Shown here: positions 44,855 through 54,506 of the stretch, piece after piece | How the letters are laid out: each line of letters begins with the position of its first letter | Position numbering within the stretch: the first letter of the stretch is position 1 | Source of the DNA: a bacterium UBP4_UBA6127 | Lineage (GTDB): Bacteria; UBP4; UBA4092 | NCBI GenBank assembly: GCA_002428325.1 | Contig: DIVR01000067.1 | Span: forward strand, 1 to 64,000 | Direction of reading: 5' to 3' | DNA: 64,000 nt | The notes under the pieces: generated by a model | Told to the model about the DNA's origin: nothing | Databases searched by the model: none | The model's input: the letters and a program-made list of their open reading frames with translations, nothing else | Made by a program: the position numbers and the translations under genes

Positions 44855-47749
44855 ATGGTAAAAAGAATAATCAGCCCCATACTGATAGGATTATTAGCGA
44901 TACTTCTAATAAGCCTCCCCCAGAGGGGAAATGCCCAGGAAGAGAAGAATATCCTTAAGGCCCAAGTGGGCCAAATGCAGTTTCAATATACCCCTCAGAA
45001 TGGGTTATCTTTGAATGTTCATGGCATCCCAGTCATTAAAGGAAGTTCCTTCTGGGTATTTAAACCCGGGTGGAAAGGCCAATATTATGGACTGGAAAAC
45101 AATAAGAATTTAATCCAGGATGCCAAAGTTGAGGATTATCGGGGGGGCAAAAGAATTACCTTTTATCATAAATTACCGGCTCAAACCGAAAACCCCTTTG
45201 AAGGCAAGGAAACCATCATCCTGCTGCCCAATAATACCTATAAAATCATTATGGATGGTAAATTAGTGCAAAATACTCCGGCAGCCATGGAATGGAAAAT
45301 CGGGGAAGTGAATCCCGTCATCATTATCGGAAAACCTTATACAGTTACCACCCGGGGGAAAAAGATAACAAAGACTCTTTGGACTGAACCCAAAGGTATC
45401 GACTACGATGATGGAATGGTGGGTAAAGGATTCGACAGCCTTGAATTTCAATCCAAACTGGGTCCTATCAAAATATCCACTCAGTCCAAAAATAATATTT
45501 CATTTTTCGATTATCGTAAAAACCGATGGGCCGATGCTTCTAATCCTTATTTCTGGATGGGACGGCTGGATAACGAGATCAAATATGGAAAACCTTTCCA
45601 TTATGAAATCACATTTAAATTCCCGGAAAATGTCATCCCGGACTCCACCCTTCTACCTTTAAAAGCTCTGGAAGCGGATATCCACCCGACTCAGGAAGCC
45701 CAAGTCCCCAATCAAGACCCGACTTTCATTGTGCCAACCCCCAAACAATTGGCTTTTACCAACCAGTTGTTTCCTCTCAATAATCAGACTCGAATCTACA
45801 CAGGGAAGAATCCCGGCGAGAATATCGATAAGGCCCTTGATTTATTCCTCAGCGAATTAAAAGATTCTTACGGGATAGCCCCTCAAGTTATAAAAGATGA
45901 TTTCCAGGCAGGAGAGAAGAAAGAAAAAGCCATTATCCTTGGGAAGGCAGGATTACCGGTTGAGCTATGCAAAAAAGCCGGAATTCCTGTCCCGGACAAC
46001 CCGGAAGGTTATAGTCTTTTAGCTGATAACGACAAGGTTGCCGTGGCTGCCAATACCGACCAGGGGTTATTTTATGGGTTAGCCAGCCTTATCCAGATGG
46101 TTAAAATCACAAAAGAAGGATTTTTCTTGAAAGGGGCGGCCATCCAGGATTATCCAGCCTTGGAATTCCGTGGGGTTCATTGCCTTTCCGGAAAAAATCA
46201 AGGGACTGAAATATCTAGAGCCGTCAGGACTCTGCTGGCTAGAAATAAATTGAATTCCATGGTCTGGGAATGTGAATATATTAATTGGGATTCCTGCCCT
46301 GAAATTGTCAGTCCATTATATGGAATGACCAAGAAGGATGCGGAAAAAGTAAAACAAGCCGCTCAGGATAATTATGTAGAGATTATTCCCCTAGTCCAGT
46401 CTCTGGGCCATTCGGCATGGATTTTTGAGAATGGGCAGCACCTGGATCTGGCGGAAGACCCGGCTGATCCTTATGCCTACTGTGTGACTAATCCTGACAC
46501 CTACAAATTCATTTATAAGGTCTATCAGGAAGCTCTGGATTTCTTCCATCCCCGTTATTTCCATATCGGTCATGATGAAGTAAATACCGGCAGTGCCCGT
46601 TATCCCTATCGGAGCAAAGCCAGCGGCAAATCAGAAACCGAATTGATACTGGGGGATATTCTCAAGCATCATGAATGGTTCTCTCAGCGTAATGTCAAAC
46701 TGATGATGTGGGGAGATATGTTTTTAAATGATAATGAAGCCCCGGATGCGACTTTTGCCAAAACGATGGAAGAAGCAAAAGAAAGAAGATCTCTGCTTCC
46801 CAAGGATATCACTATCACTGATTGGCACTATGTCGCTGACACCCAATCTGATTATCCCTCCCTTAAAACCTTTAAGGACGCTGGATTTGATGTGATCGGA
46901 GCCGGATGGTTCCGCCCTGAGAATATCAGGGGCCATGCCTCTGCCTGCGCGAAATATGGGGTTAAAGGTTATCTCCAAACCACCTGGGCAGGTTTCAATT
47001 TTATGATTGATAACAACCCTTCCTCCTGGCATCAGTATTGGGCCTATATCAATGCGGCAGAATATGCCTGGTCTGGAAAAAACACTCCCATTAATGATTT
47101 GCCTTTTCAGGCCCAGCAGGTTTTCTTTGATACCTGGTTTCAGGAAAAGCCACTGGCCACTGAGAAATCAGGGTTCACTGTTGATTTGAAAAAAGCATAT
47201 AACCGAAGACTCACGGATAACGCCGATGCTGAGGGATGGATGGGACTTGGCACTACAGAGGATTTATCAAGTTTCCCCACAGGCCCTAAGGTTTATGGGC
47301 AAACCCAGTTTTTGGTAAATCCAAATTCCAATGGGGAAGCCGCCATCATGCTGTATGGAAAGTTCAACCCTAAAGGCGCCTATCCTCAGGATATGGAGAT
47401 TTCTCTGGCAGATAATTCAAAAGCCTCCGAACTCCATTTCCTCACTAATGCCGGATTTAATTCTAGGGAGAATACCCCAATTGGTGATATCAAACTGATA
47501 TTTACAGATGGGTCATCCCAATCATTAGAACTGGTCTATGGGAAGAATATCTTTGCTTATGATGATATTCGCCTGAGCAAATCCTCCCGTATTATCTGGA
47601 AGGGAGCCACTTTAAATAACAAAACAGTGGCTGTCTGGGACCTGATCTGGACGAATCCTTCCCCCAATAAAGTTATTAAGAAAATCGTCTTACATTCCAA
47701 TGGGACAGAATCCTGCCCGATATTCTATGGGATTACTGGAGTCGAATAA
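44855..47749 (+). CDS. secreted glycoside hydrolase family 20 protein (beta-N-acetylhexosaminidase)
   Basis: Exported hexosaminidase expected to release GlcNAc or GalNAc from glycans. Signal peptide (residues 1-28, cut near GNAQ), an N-terminal beta-sandwich (30-270), a GH20b-type alpha/beta domain (290-430, ending LFYGLASLIQMV) and the catalytic barrel (about 435-760) starting LEFRGVHCLSG. The catalytic Asp574-Glu575 pair is in FHIGHDEVNTGS. A further C-terminal beta domain (about 780-964) may bind carbohydrate. GGGAGAG lies before ATG. It is the first gene of a carbohydrate-use region that continues with a sodium-solute symporter. Confidence 0.92.
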   Translation: MVKRIISPILIGLLAILLISLPQRGNAQEEKNILKAQVGQMQFQYTPQNGLSLNVHGIPVIKGSSFWVFKPGWKGQYYGLENNKNLIQDAKVEDYRGGKRITFYHKLPAQTENPFEGKETIILLPNNTYKIIMDGKLVQNTPAAMEWKIGEVNPVIIIGKPYTVTTRGKKITKTLWTEPKGIDYDDGMVGKGFDSLEFQSKLGPIKISTQSKNNISFFDYRKNRWADASNPYFWMGRLDNEIKYGKPFHYEITFKFPENVIPDSTLLPLKALEADIHPTQEAQVPNQDPTFIVPTPKQLAFTNQLFPLNNQTRIYTGKNPGENIDKALDLFLSELKDSYGIAPQVIKDDFQAGEKKEKAIILGKAGLPVELCKKAGIPVPDNPEGYSLLADNDKVAVAANTDQGLFYGLASLIQMVKITKEGFFLKGAAIQDYPALEFRGVHCLSGKNQGTEISRAVRTLLARNKLNSMVWECEYINWDSCPEIVSPLYGMTKKDAEKVKQAAQDNYVEIIPLVQSLGHSAWIFENGQHLDLAEDPADPYAYCVTNPDTYKFIYKVYQEALDFFHPRYFHIGHDEVNTGSARYPYRSKASGKSETELILGDILKHHEWFSQRNVKLMMWGDMFLNDNEAPDATFAKTMEEAKERRSLLPKDITITDWHYVADTQSDYPSLKTFKDAGFDVIGAGWFRPENIRGHASACAKYGVKGYLQTTWAGFNFMIDNNPSSWHQYWAYINAAEYAWSGKNTPINDLPFQAQQVFFDTWFQEKPLATEKSGFTVDLKKAYNRRLTDNADAEGWMGLGTTEDLSSFPTGPKVYGQTQFLVNPNSNGEAAIMLYGKFNPKGAYPQDMEISLADNSKASELHFLTNAGFNSRENTPIGDIKLIFTDGSSQSLELVYGKNIFAYDDIRLSKSSRIIWKGATLNNKTVAVWDLIWTNPSPNKVIKKIVLHSNGTESCPIFYGITGVE

Positions 47750-48058
47750 AACTGTCTTTATGCAAGACCTGTTAGAAAATAGCTCTGTAGAATGCAGGGC
47801 CACAGAAACTGAAATCACTGCCAGGGCCGGTCATTTGAACTTTAAATACCGGCCCCATGGTGGTAGAGAGTCGCACGATTGGAAGATTCCCTTTTATATC
47901 TTTAGTATTTTCGTGGTCATTAACGCTAGATCTATCCATCCTGCCTTATTTATTGAGAATATTCATAAAAATCATATCGATTCAACCAAGAATGAAGCAT
48001 TCTTACTTATTTCATCTCAAACAGCCATCAATTAATTCAAATATAAAAGGAACGCTTT
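47750..48058 (+). other. gap between GH20 and symporter genes
   Basis: No gene, terminator or strong promoter is supported in this 309-base stretch. A frame of about 110 codons across it has no family likeness and starts within the GH20 gene. Confidence 0.5.
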
Positions 48059-49849
48059 ATGGATAAAAAACTACTAATTGAATACTCGGTCATTGGATTA
48101 TATTTTCTATTCATGATCGGTACGGGGCTTCTATTCAGGAAGTTCAATCAGAATTTCAATGATTATTTCAGGAGTGGATGCCGGGGGACCTGGTGGCTGG
48201 TGGGTTCAAGTGTTTTCATGGCATCCTTTACCGCCTGGTCTTTCACCGGAGCGGCCGGAGTGGCCTATGATTCAGGTATCAGTGTCGCTGTCATATTTAT
48301 TGCCAATGCCCTGGGATACTTATTGAATTATTTATTCACTGCCAAATTGTTCAGGCAAATGAGAGCGACTACCGCGCCGGAAATCATTCTTCAACGGTTT
48401 AATTTTTCCACTCAACAATTTTATGTTTGGGTGGGATTACTGCCCGGGATCATGATGGCCAGCCTGACCCTGTGGGCTACGGCGCTTTTCACTTCAGCCG
48501 TATTTGGTTATAACCTCAGCACCATGATTATTGTCATTGGGTTAGTCGTGATGGTTTATTCTGTTATTGGGGGAAGTTGGAGTGTCATGGCAAACGACTT
48601 CCTTCAAGCTTTGATATTGGTTCCAATCACAGTATTATTGGGATTCTTAGCATTGAAATCAATTGGGGGATTTGGAAATATTGTTGCTGAAGTCCACCGC
48701 CAGAATCTACCTGACCTGTTAAGATTTGTCGATTCAAAACCAGGGTCTCAATTTACCCCAGGCTGGATTGCCGCCATGATATTTTTTGTATTCATTTCTT
48801 ATAACTCAGCCACCGCCTCAGTCAAATATTTCGCATGTAAAGATGGTAATGAGGCCAGAAAAGCAGCCTTACTGGCCTGCATATTAATGGCGCTGGGAGC
48901 CGTTCTCTGGTTTATCCCTTCCATAGTGGCCAGACTTCAATATTCTGAACTCATCGAATCCGTCAAATATGCCGGGGTCAATAAACCAGGAGAAGCTTCC
49001 TATGCCATTATTGCCATGAAATTACTTCCTCTGGGACTCTCAGGATTAATCGTGGTTTCCATGTTCGCAGCGACCATGAGTTCCCTGGCACCGGGATTAA
49101 ATCAGTTTGCCGCCATTATTACCCAGGACATCTATAAGGCCTTTATCCGACGCAATTCCTCTCAAAAAGAAATATTTGTCATCGGCCAGATAACCAGTTT
49201 TATTACAGGTATTCTATATATTTGCTTTGCGCTTTATTTTTCGCAGATCAAAGGAGCCGGCTTATTTGATTATATGCTGAAGTTCGGAAGTATTTTTGGC
49301 ACGCCAATGGTGGTTCCCCTCTTTCTGATGCTGTTTATTAAAAAGACACCCCGTTATTCGGCAATGGTCTCAATCCTCTGTTCAGCTGTTGCTTCAGTAT
49401 GTTCAATTCGATATCATTGGTCATATGAATTAACTGTTTTTTCCATTATTGCCTTGGGAAGTATCTCCTATCTGGCAACCGGCCTTTTCTGGAAGTCGGT
49501 TTCGGAATTAGATAAAAAACAAATCAATGATTTCTATACGAAAATCCATACCCCCGTTGATTTTGAGAAAGAAGTTGGCAAACCCAATGATCCGGGGCAA
49601 TTAAAACTGGTTGGGTATGTATCTCTTTCTGTCGGATTATTCATTGCCTTGTTGCTTTTTGTCCCCAATCCCTGGAGTGGAAGAATGCAGATTTTATCGG
49701 TCGCCGGCACCATCACTCTTTTTTCTCTGGCTATGATTGGAACCGGTTATGCTAAACAAAAAGAATATGACAAACTGATAAGACAGAATGCACCACAGGT
49801 TGATCTTAAGGAGGTTAAATTAGCTGATGCCACAGAAATTTCCGAATGA
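48059..49849 (+). CDS. sodium:solute symporter (SSS family)
   Basis: About thirteen membrane helices in 596 residues. Typical SSS stretches are FNDYFRSGCRGTWWLVGSSVFMASFTAWSFTGA in the first helices, APEIILQRF, and MFAATMSSLAPGLNQFAAIITQDIY in the sodium-binding region. Such transporters import sugars, sialic acid, amino acids or sugar acids. AAAGGAAC lies before ATG. The stop overlaps the following dehydrogenase gene by 23 nt, and an aldolase-like gene follows, so it probably imports the compound those enzymes degrade. Confidence 0.93.
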   Translation: MDKKLLIEYSVIGLYFLFMIGTGLLFRKFNQNFNDYFRSGCRGTWWLVGSSVFMASFTAWSFTGAAGVAYDSGISVAVIFIANALGYLLNYLFTAKLFRQMRATTAPEIILQRFNFSTQQFYVWVGLLPGIMMASLTLWATALFTSAVFGYNLSTMIIVIGLVVMVYSVIGGSWSVMANDFLQALILVPITVLLGFLALKSIGGFGNIVAEVHRQNLPDLLRFVDSKPGSQFTPGWIAAMIFFVFISYNSATASVKYFACKDGNEARKAALLACILMALGAVLWFIPSIVARLQYSELIESVKYAGVNKPGEASYAIIAMKLLPLGLSGLIVVSMFAATMSSLAPGLNQFAAIITQDIYKAFIRRNSSQKEIFVIGQITSFITGILYICFALYFSQIKGAGLFDYMLKFGSIFGTPMVVPLFLMLFIKKTPRYSAMVSILCSAVASVCSIRYHWSYELTVFSIIALGSISYLATGLFWKSVSELDKKQINDFYTKIHTPVDFEKEVGKPNDPGQLKLVGYVSLSVGLFIALLLFVPNPWSGRMQILSVAGTITLFSLAMIGTGYAKQKEYDKLIRQNAPQVDLKEVKLADATEISE

Positions 49850-50867
49850 TGAAGCTTTAGACCTTTTTTTATCCGAACCTTATCCTGAAACGGTTGAAAT
49901 GATGAAACGGCTTCCTGGAGATATTATGATTCTGGGAGTGGGCGGGAAAATGGGACCCACCCTGGCATTGCAAGCCAAGCGGGCCATAGATGCCGCCGGG
50001 GTATCCAAAAAAGTGATAGGGGTTGCACGGTTTTCAGACCCCCAGCAAAAATATAAATTAGATTCTCACGGGATTGAAACTATCAGTTGTGATTTAATGT
50101 ACCTGGATAAAGTTGAAGCCCTTCCTAAAGTCGATAACCTGATATTCATGGCTGGCCGAAAATTCGGGAGTCCCGGCTCAGAAGCCTTAACCTGGATGAT
50201 GAATGCCATTGCTCCCTATCATGTAGCCCGTTCATTTAAGGGAAAAAACATGGTCGCATTTTCAACCGGCTGTGTTTACAGCCTGGTTTCACCCAACTCT
50301 GGAGGCAGTCGGGAAACAGATGTCCCTCTTCCCCTGGGTGAGTATGCGAATTCCTGCCTGGGAAGAGAACGTATCTTTGATTATTTTTCTGAGAACTATG
50401 GGACCCGAACCCTTCATTACCGTTTGAATTATTCTATAGAGCTTCGGTATGGCGTCTTGGTGGATATCGCCGTCAAAGTCTTTCATAACCAGCCTGTTGA
50501 TTTGGGTGTCAGTTACGTAAATGGAATCTGGCAGGGAGATGCTTGTAATCGAGCCTTACTTTGCCTGGAACACACTGCCAGCCCAGCTAATATAATGAAT
50601 ATCACCGGACCGGAATTGCTTTCAATCAAAGAGCTTGCCTTACAGTTCGGTTCAATCTTCCAGAAGGAAGTTACTTTTACAGGTCAGGATACTGAGACAT
50701 ACTACCTGAGCAATTCTGATAAATCAAACAAACTATTCGGTAATCCTCGCATCAGTCCGGATGAGATGGTCAAATGGATAGCTGAATGGATTCAAACTGG
50801 CGGCAGTATCCTGGGAAAACCGACCCATTTTGAAGTAACCGATGGACAATTCCTGGATGGAAAATAG
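49827..50867 (+). CDS. NAD-dependent epimerase/dehydratase family protein
   Basis: Extended short-chain dehydrogenase-type protein: the nucleotide-binding loop is GVGGKMGPTLA (about residues 37-47), followed by LIFMAGRKFG and AFSTGCVYSLV. The usual catalytic Tyr-x3-Lys is not clear in the expected place; NSCLGRERIF stands there, so the chemistry may differ. The strong ribosome site AAGGAGG lies inside the end of the symporter gene, giving a 23-nt overlap and coupling. With the DapA-like gene 11 nt downstream it forms a degradative set, probably for a sugar or sugar acid. Confidence 0.8.
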   Translation: MPQKFPNDEALDLFLSEPYPETVEMMKRLPGDIMILGVGGKMGPTLALQAKRAIDAAGVSKKVIGVARFSDPQQKYKLDSHGIETISCDLMYLDKVEALPKVDNLIFMAGRKFGSPGSEALTWMMNAIAPYHVARSFKGKNMVAFSTGCVYSLVSPNSGGSRETDVPLPLGEYANSCLGRERIFDYFSENYGTRTLHYRLNYSIELRYGVLVDIAVKVFHNQPVDLGVSYVNGIWQGDACNRALLCLEHTASPANIMNITGPELLSIKELALQFGSIFQKEVTFTGQDTETYYLSNSDKSNKLFGNPRISPDEMVKWIAEWIQTGGSILGKPTHFEVTDGQFLDGK

Positions 50868-50878
50868 GAGTAGCTATT

Positions 50879-51952
50879 ATGAACATCCCCATGCCTTCGC
50901 TTGAAATACATGAAATACTGAAAAAAGGAGTTGCCATCCCGGCTTCCCCTCTGGCTTTGGACACCCATCGCCACTGGGATGAGAATTCTCAGCGGACCGT
51001 TTACCGGTATTATGCAGCCGCAGGTGCCGGGGGAATTGCCGTTGGAGTACATACCACCCAGTTTGAAATCCGTAATCCTGAAATCGGGTTATTCGAACCC
51101 CTGCTGACATTTGCCGCTCGGGAAATCGATGCTATCTCCCATCTACAAAACAGGCCATTGATTAAGGTGGCGGGTGTCTGTGGGAAAACTCCTCAGGCTG
51201 TCAGGGAAGCTGAACTGGCCCGTTCATTGGGATATGATATGGCTCTTTTAAGTCTGGGGGCATTGAAAGAAGAATCTGAAGAGACACTTCTCACCCATTG
51301 CCAGGAGATCAGCAAAATCATTCCCCTGGTGGGCTTTTATCTTCAACCGGCAGTTGGCGGCCGGCTCCTGCCTTTTGAATTTTGGAGAAGATTTGCTGAA
51401 ATTGAAAATGTGGTTGCCATTAAGATGGCTCCCTTCAACCGGTATCAAACTCTCGATGTCATTCGAGGAGTGGCCCTTTCCGGCAGAGAAAAAGAAATAA
51501 CCCTTTATACGGGAAATGATGACAATATCATCATGGACCTGCTGACTCCCTACAAAGTCAAAACTCCCCAGGGTGAAATCACCCTTCGAATCAAGGGAGG
51601 TTTATTGGGTCAATGGGCTGTCTGGACCCATCAGGCAGTCAAACTTTTAAATGAGATTCATCAGGTAATTGACTCAACCCCCTCTGTCTCCATGGAGATG
51701 CTGGCCAAAAACATTGCTCTGACGGATGCAAATTCGGTTGTATTTGATACCGCCCATCAATTTGCCGGATGCATTCCCGGAATCAATGAGGTTCTCAGGC
51801 GACAGGGAATCCTCCCGACTAATTATTGCCTGAATCCAAATGAAGTACTTTATCCCGGACAGGCAGAAGAACTTGACCGTATAAACAGGGATTATCCCTT
51901 CCTTATCGATGATGAGTTCATTTCTTCCCATCTTGATGAATGGAAACGATAA
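50879..51952 (+). CDS. DapA/NanA-family aldolase-like protein, long form
   Basis: Class I aldolase superfamily (dihydrodipicolinate synthase, N-acetylneuraminate lyase, sugar-acid aldolases). The likely Schiff-base lysine is Lys182 in VVAIKMAPFNRY and the partner Tyr154 is in GFYLQPAVGG. The protein is 357 residues against about 290-310 for the well-known members; extra length is mostly N- and C-terminal. The usual GGT-GE phosphate or carboxylate motif near strand 2 is replaced by AAAGAGGIAVGVHTTQFE, so the substrate differs from aspartate semialdehyde. It follows the symporter and dehydrogenase genes in one transcript, which argues for breakdown of an imported compound. Confidence 0.82.
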   Translation: MNIPMPSLEIHEILKKGVAIPASPLALDTHRHWDENSQRTVYRYYAAAGAGGIAVGVHTTQFEIRNPEIGLFEPLLTFAAREIDAISHLQNRPLIKVAGVCGKTPQAVREAELARSLGYDMALLSLGALKEESEETLLTHCQEISKIIPLVGFYLQPAVGGRLLPFEFWRRFAEIENVVAIKMAPFNRYQTLDVIRGVALSGREKEITLYTGNDDNIIMDLLTPYKVKTPQGEITLRIKGGLLGQWAVWTHQAVKLLNEIHQVIDSTPSVSMEMLAKNIALTDANSVVFDTAHQFAGCIPGINEVLRRQGILPTNYCLNPNEVLYPGQAEELDRINRDYPFLIDDEFISSHLDEWKR

Positions 51953-51990
51953 ATTTTACTGTTGTAATACCTCATTTTGAACGGTGAAGT

Positions 51991-52017
51991 AACGGAGAGG
52001 GTCTGACCCTCTCCGTT
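51991..52017. terminator. perfect 12-bp hairpin after the aldolase gene
   Basis: AACGGAGAGGGT and ACCCTCTCCGTT are exact inverse copies around a CTG loop. No T run follows directly, so it may be a weak terminator, a 3' stabilising hairpin or an interspersed palindrome. Confidence 0.5.
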
Positions 52018-52148
52018 AAAACACCGTTTTATCCTTAAATTGTTTATTGAGTGGTTTTGTTGATTGTATCAGGATGATTTGATAAGGTTTATTTGTTCAT
52101 TCCAGATTCTCTGGAGAACGAAATCACTTATCGGAGGTTACTCCCCCC

Positions 52149-53303
52149 ATGAAAAAACGATGTTATTTTATTATGAGCCTGATGACACTGGTTGCCTGTG
52201 TGATGCTTTCTTCTGCCCAGGCTGGTGAGACTCAGGGAAAATCAATCCAGAAAGAGGAAATTATTGGTATCTGGCTAAGGCCTTCGGCATCTGTCGAAAC
52301 AGTCCGAATGCAAGTAGAAAACATTAAAAAAGCCGGTTACAACGCTATTTACCTTGAGACTTTTTATCATGGGTTTACCATCTACCCCAGCAAATATGTT
52401 CCCATCCGTCCGGAAATGAAGGGCACCGATTACATGAAACTCTATATCGATGAGGCCCATAAACGGGGTATTCAGGTCCATGCCTGGATCGAGACTTTTT
52501 ACTGGGAAGTAGATACCACTAAATATCCACAATTCCCTAAAACAACTCTCTTTAATAAACATCCTGAATGGAAGTTGTTGCTGCCTGATGGCAAGACCAC
52601 TGAAGGAGTTGAAGATGCCCATATTTTCGCCTCTCCGGCCAATCCTGAGGTCCAGAAATTCCTGGCAAATTACCTAAAAGAACTCGTTACCAGATATCCG
52701 GTTGATGGAATCAATTTAGATTACCTTCGTTACCCCAGTGGACCTCCAGATGCCGGCTATGACCTTTATACCCGAAATCTCTATAAGAAAATCGCCAAGA
52801 TTGACCCTTTGAATATCTCTAAAGACCCGAATGATCCCCAATGGCAAAAATGGGTCGAATTCAGGGAAGAACAAGTCTTAAAAACAGTCGTTACCATTCG
52901 TAAGGCAATTAAAATGAATCGGCCAGAAGTAAACTTTTCAGCTGCCATTTTCCCAGGACCGGATAGTGACCGATATAAGGGTTGCCATTACCAGAATTGG
53001 AAGGAAATGATGAAACGGGGCTATTTTGATGTGATTATCCCCATGTCTTATGAGGAAAGCCTTAGTGGGATAGAAAAACAGGTTCAAAGGGTGGTTGCTG
53101 AAAATCCTGTTGATTCAAAAACTAAAATCATGCCGGTCTTAGCGGTTCAAAAGAAGAATACCGATTGGTATTCAGGGTCCCAGCACCCCCTCATGAAGGA
53201 CCAGCAAAAGTTAATGGAACAGATGAATATTCCCGGCTTCAGCGTTTTCTGTTATGACTGGATGATGGATAGCAATGAAGGCCTGAATCTATTTAAACAA
53301 TAA
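52149..53303 (+). CDS. secreted GHL10-like glycoside hydrolase-like protein
   Basis: Exported TIM-barrel protein of the DUF187/COG1649 family. Signal peptide at residues 1-26 (cut near AQAG), then GIWLRPSASVETVRMQVENIKKAGYNAIYLET, HAWIETFYWEV, the strand-4 motif DGINLDYLRYPSG (Asp as expected catalytic or structural residue), and IIPMSYEESL. The family is thought to be glycosidase-like; substrate unproven. GGAGG lies 12 nt before ATG. It opens the second part of the carbohydrate-use region. Confidence 0.88.
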   Translation: MKKRCYFIMSLMTLVACVMLSSAQAGETQGKSIQKEEIIGIWLRPSASVETVRMQVENIKKAGYNAIYLETFYHGFTIYPSKYVPIRPEMKGTDYMKLYIDEAHKRGIQVHAWIETFYWEVDTTKYPQFPKTTLFNKHPEWKLLLPDGKTTEGVEDAHIFASPANPEVQKFLANYLKELVTRYPVDGINLDYLRYPSGPPDAGYDLYTRNLYKKIAKIDPLNISKDPNDPQWQKWVEFREEQVLKTVVTIRKAIKMNRPEVNFSAAIFPGPDSDRYKGCHYQNWKEMMKRGYFDVIIPMSYEESLSGIEKQVQRVVAENPVDSKTKIMPVLAVQKKNTDWYSGSQHPLMKDQQKLMEQMNIPGFSVFCYDWMMDSNEGLNLFKQ

Positions 53304-53319
53304 AAGAGGTTATTAATCA

Positions 53320-54363
53320 ATGAAAACAATTTTTCCGGATGGTTCTAACTCCATTTTTATTGGGGAGACTCCCCTTCCCGAACTGGGTAATGACATGGCA
53401 TTATGCCGGGTGACCCATGGAGTTATCAGCGCTGGAACTGAACGTGGCATGATCCTTGGCTGCAAAGGCAAATCCAAAGAAGAGATTCTCCAACAGAATA
53501 TTCGGCTTGGATATACCGGAGCAGGTGTCGTTGAAGAGGTTAAAGGAAGCCGTATTAGCGTCAAAAAGGGTGATAGGGTTGCTTTCTATGGGGCCCCCTA
53601 TGTTTCCCATAGTGAATATGTTTCCGTTCCCAGGAACCTTATTTACCGGATTCCTGACAACCTGTCTAACGAATTGGCTACTTTTGGCGGACTGGCCTCT
53701 ATTGCTCTCCACGGATTTCGCCAGGGAAAACCTAATCTGGGGGAAGTCTGTGTTGTCTCCGGACTGGGAGTTATCGGTAATCTCTGTGCCCAATTTGCCC
53801 TATTAGCGGGATGCAGAGTCATTGCCTCTGATTTTGAATCTTCCCGGATTGAATTGTTTAAGAAAACCGTCCCGGAAAATGCTGACTTTATAACCACTTC
53901 ACCGGATCAATTGAACCAAACCGTTATGGATTTTACTAAGAGTAGAGGCGCAGATGTCGTTTATCTCTGTATGAGTACCCGATCCTCTGAACCTATGGAA
54001 CAGGCTCTTTCCAGTGTTTGCTGTGGCGGAAAAATCGTTGTGGTGGGGGTACTGGATATTCATGTCCCGAGAGAACCCTTCTTTGGAAAAGAAGCTTCCA
54101 TGACCATTTCCCGAGCGGCAGGACCTGGTCGGTATGACCAGGCCTATGAAAAAGATGGGTATGATTATCCCTCCCAATATGTCCGTTGGACAGAAGGCCG
54201 AAATTTGGAAGAATGCCTCCGGCTGACTGCCTCAAAAAGGCTTAATTTCTCCCACTTGATTTCAAAGAAATGTTCTATCGATGATGTATCCAATGCGTAT
54301 GCCAGTATTCTTGAGGGCAAACCGGATTTAGGCTTCATCATTGACTGGGGCGTCTCCGACTAA
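53320..54363 (+). CDS. MDR-type dehydrogenase lacking the usual zinc cysteine
   Basis: Medium-chain dehydrogenase/reductase: the GroES-like domain contains YTGAGVVEEVKGSRISVKKGDRVAF, and the Rossmann domain contains CVVSGLGVIGNLCAQFALLAGC. The catalytic zinc cysteine of alcohol dehydrogenases, expected near residue 35-40, is absent; HGVISAGTERGM stands there, as in several oxidoreductases annotated in sugar clusters. It is therefore probably zinc-independent or uses other ligands. It starts 16 nt after the GHL10-like gene and is probably co-transcribed with it. Its substrate is perhaps a sugar or polyol. Confidence 0.82.
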   Translation: MKTIFPDGSNSIFIGETPLPELGNDMALCRVTHGVISAGTERGMILGCKGKSKEEILQQNIRLGYTGAGVVEEVKGSRISVKKGDRVAFYGAPYVSHSEYVSVPRNLIYRIPDNLSNELATFGGLASIALHGFRQGKPNLGEVCVVSGLGVIGNLCAQFALLAGCRVIASDFESSRIELFKKTVPENADFITTSPDQLNQTVMDFTKSRGADVVYLCMSTRSSEPMEQALSSVCCGGKIVVVGVLDIHVPREPFFGKEASMTISRAAGPGRYDQAYEKDGYDYPSQYVRWTEGRNLEECLRLTASKRLNFSHLISKKCSIDDVSNAYASILEGKPDLGFIIDWGVSD

Positions 54364-54440
54364 TTTCTACCGGGGGCAGGTTTCTTCCTGCCCCCTTATC
54401 TCTTTTTACCTTTATACTCTTCCATTCCCCCTCCCTTTCC

Positions 54441-54449
54441 TGCTATAAT
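54441..54449 (+). promoter_or_regulatory. extended -10 promoter for the DUF4434 gene
   Basis: TGCTATAAT fits the extended -10 consensus (TGnTATAAT), 57 nt before the start codon. The same form, TGGTATAAT, occurs before pgi. Confidence 0.5.
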
Positions 54450-54506
54450 CTGCACACGGTTGTCTTGCAAGTTATAATAATCCAAAAAAGAAGGGAATAA
54501 ACGGGT

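Noticed and set aside
47700..48035. 111-codon frame after the GH20 gene
   Set aside because: Starts inside the GH20 gene, has no domain likeness or ribosome site, and seems to be chance.
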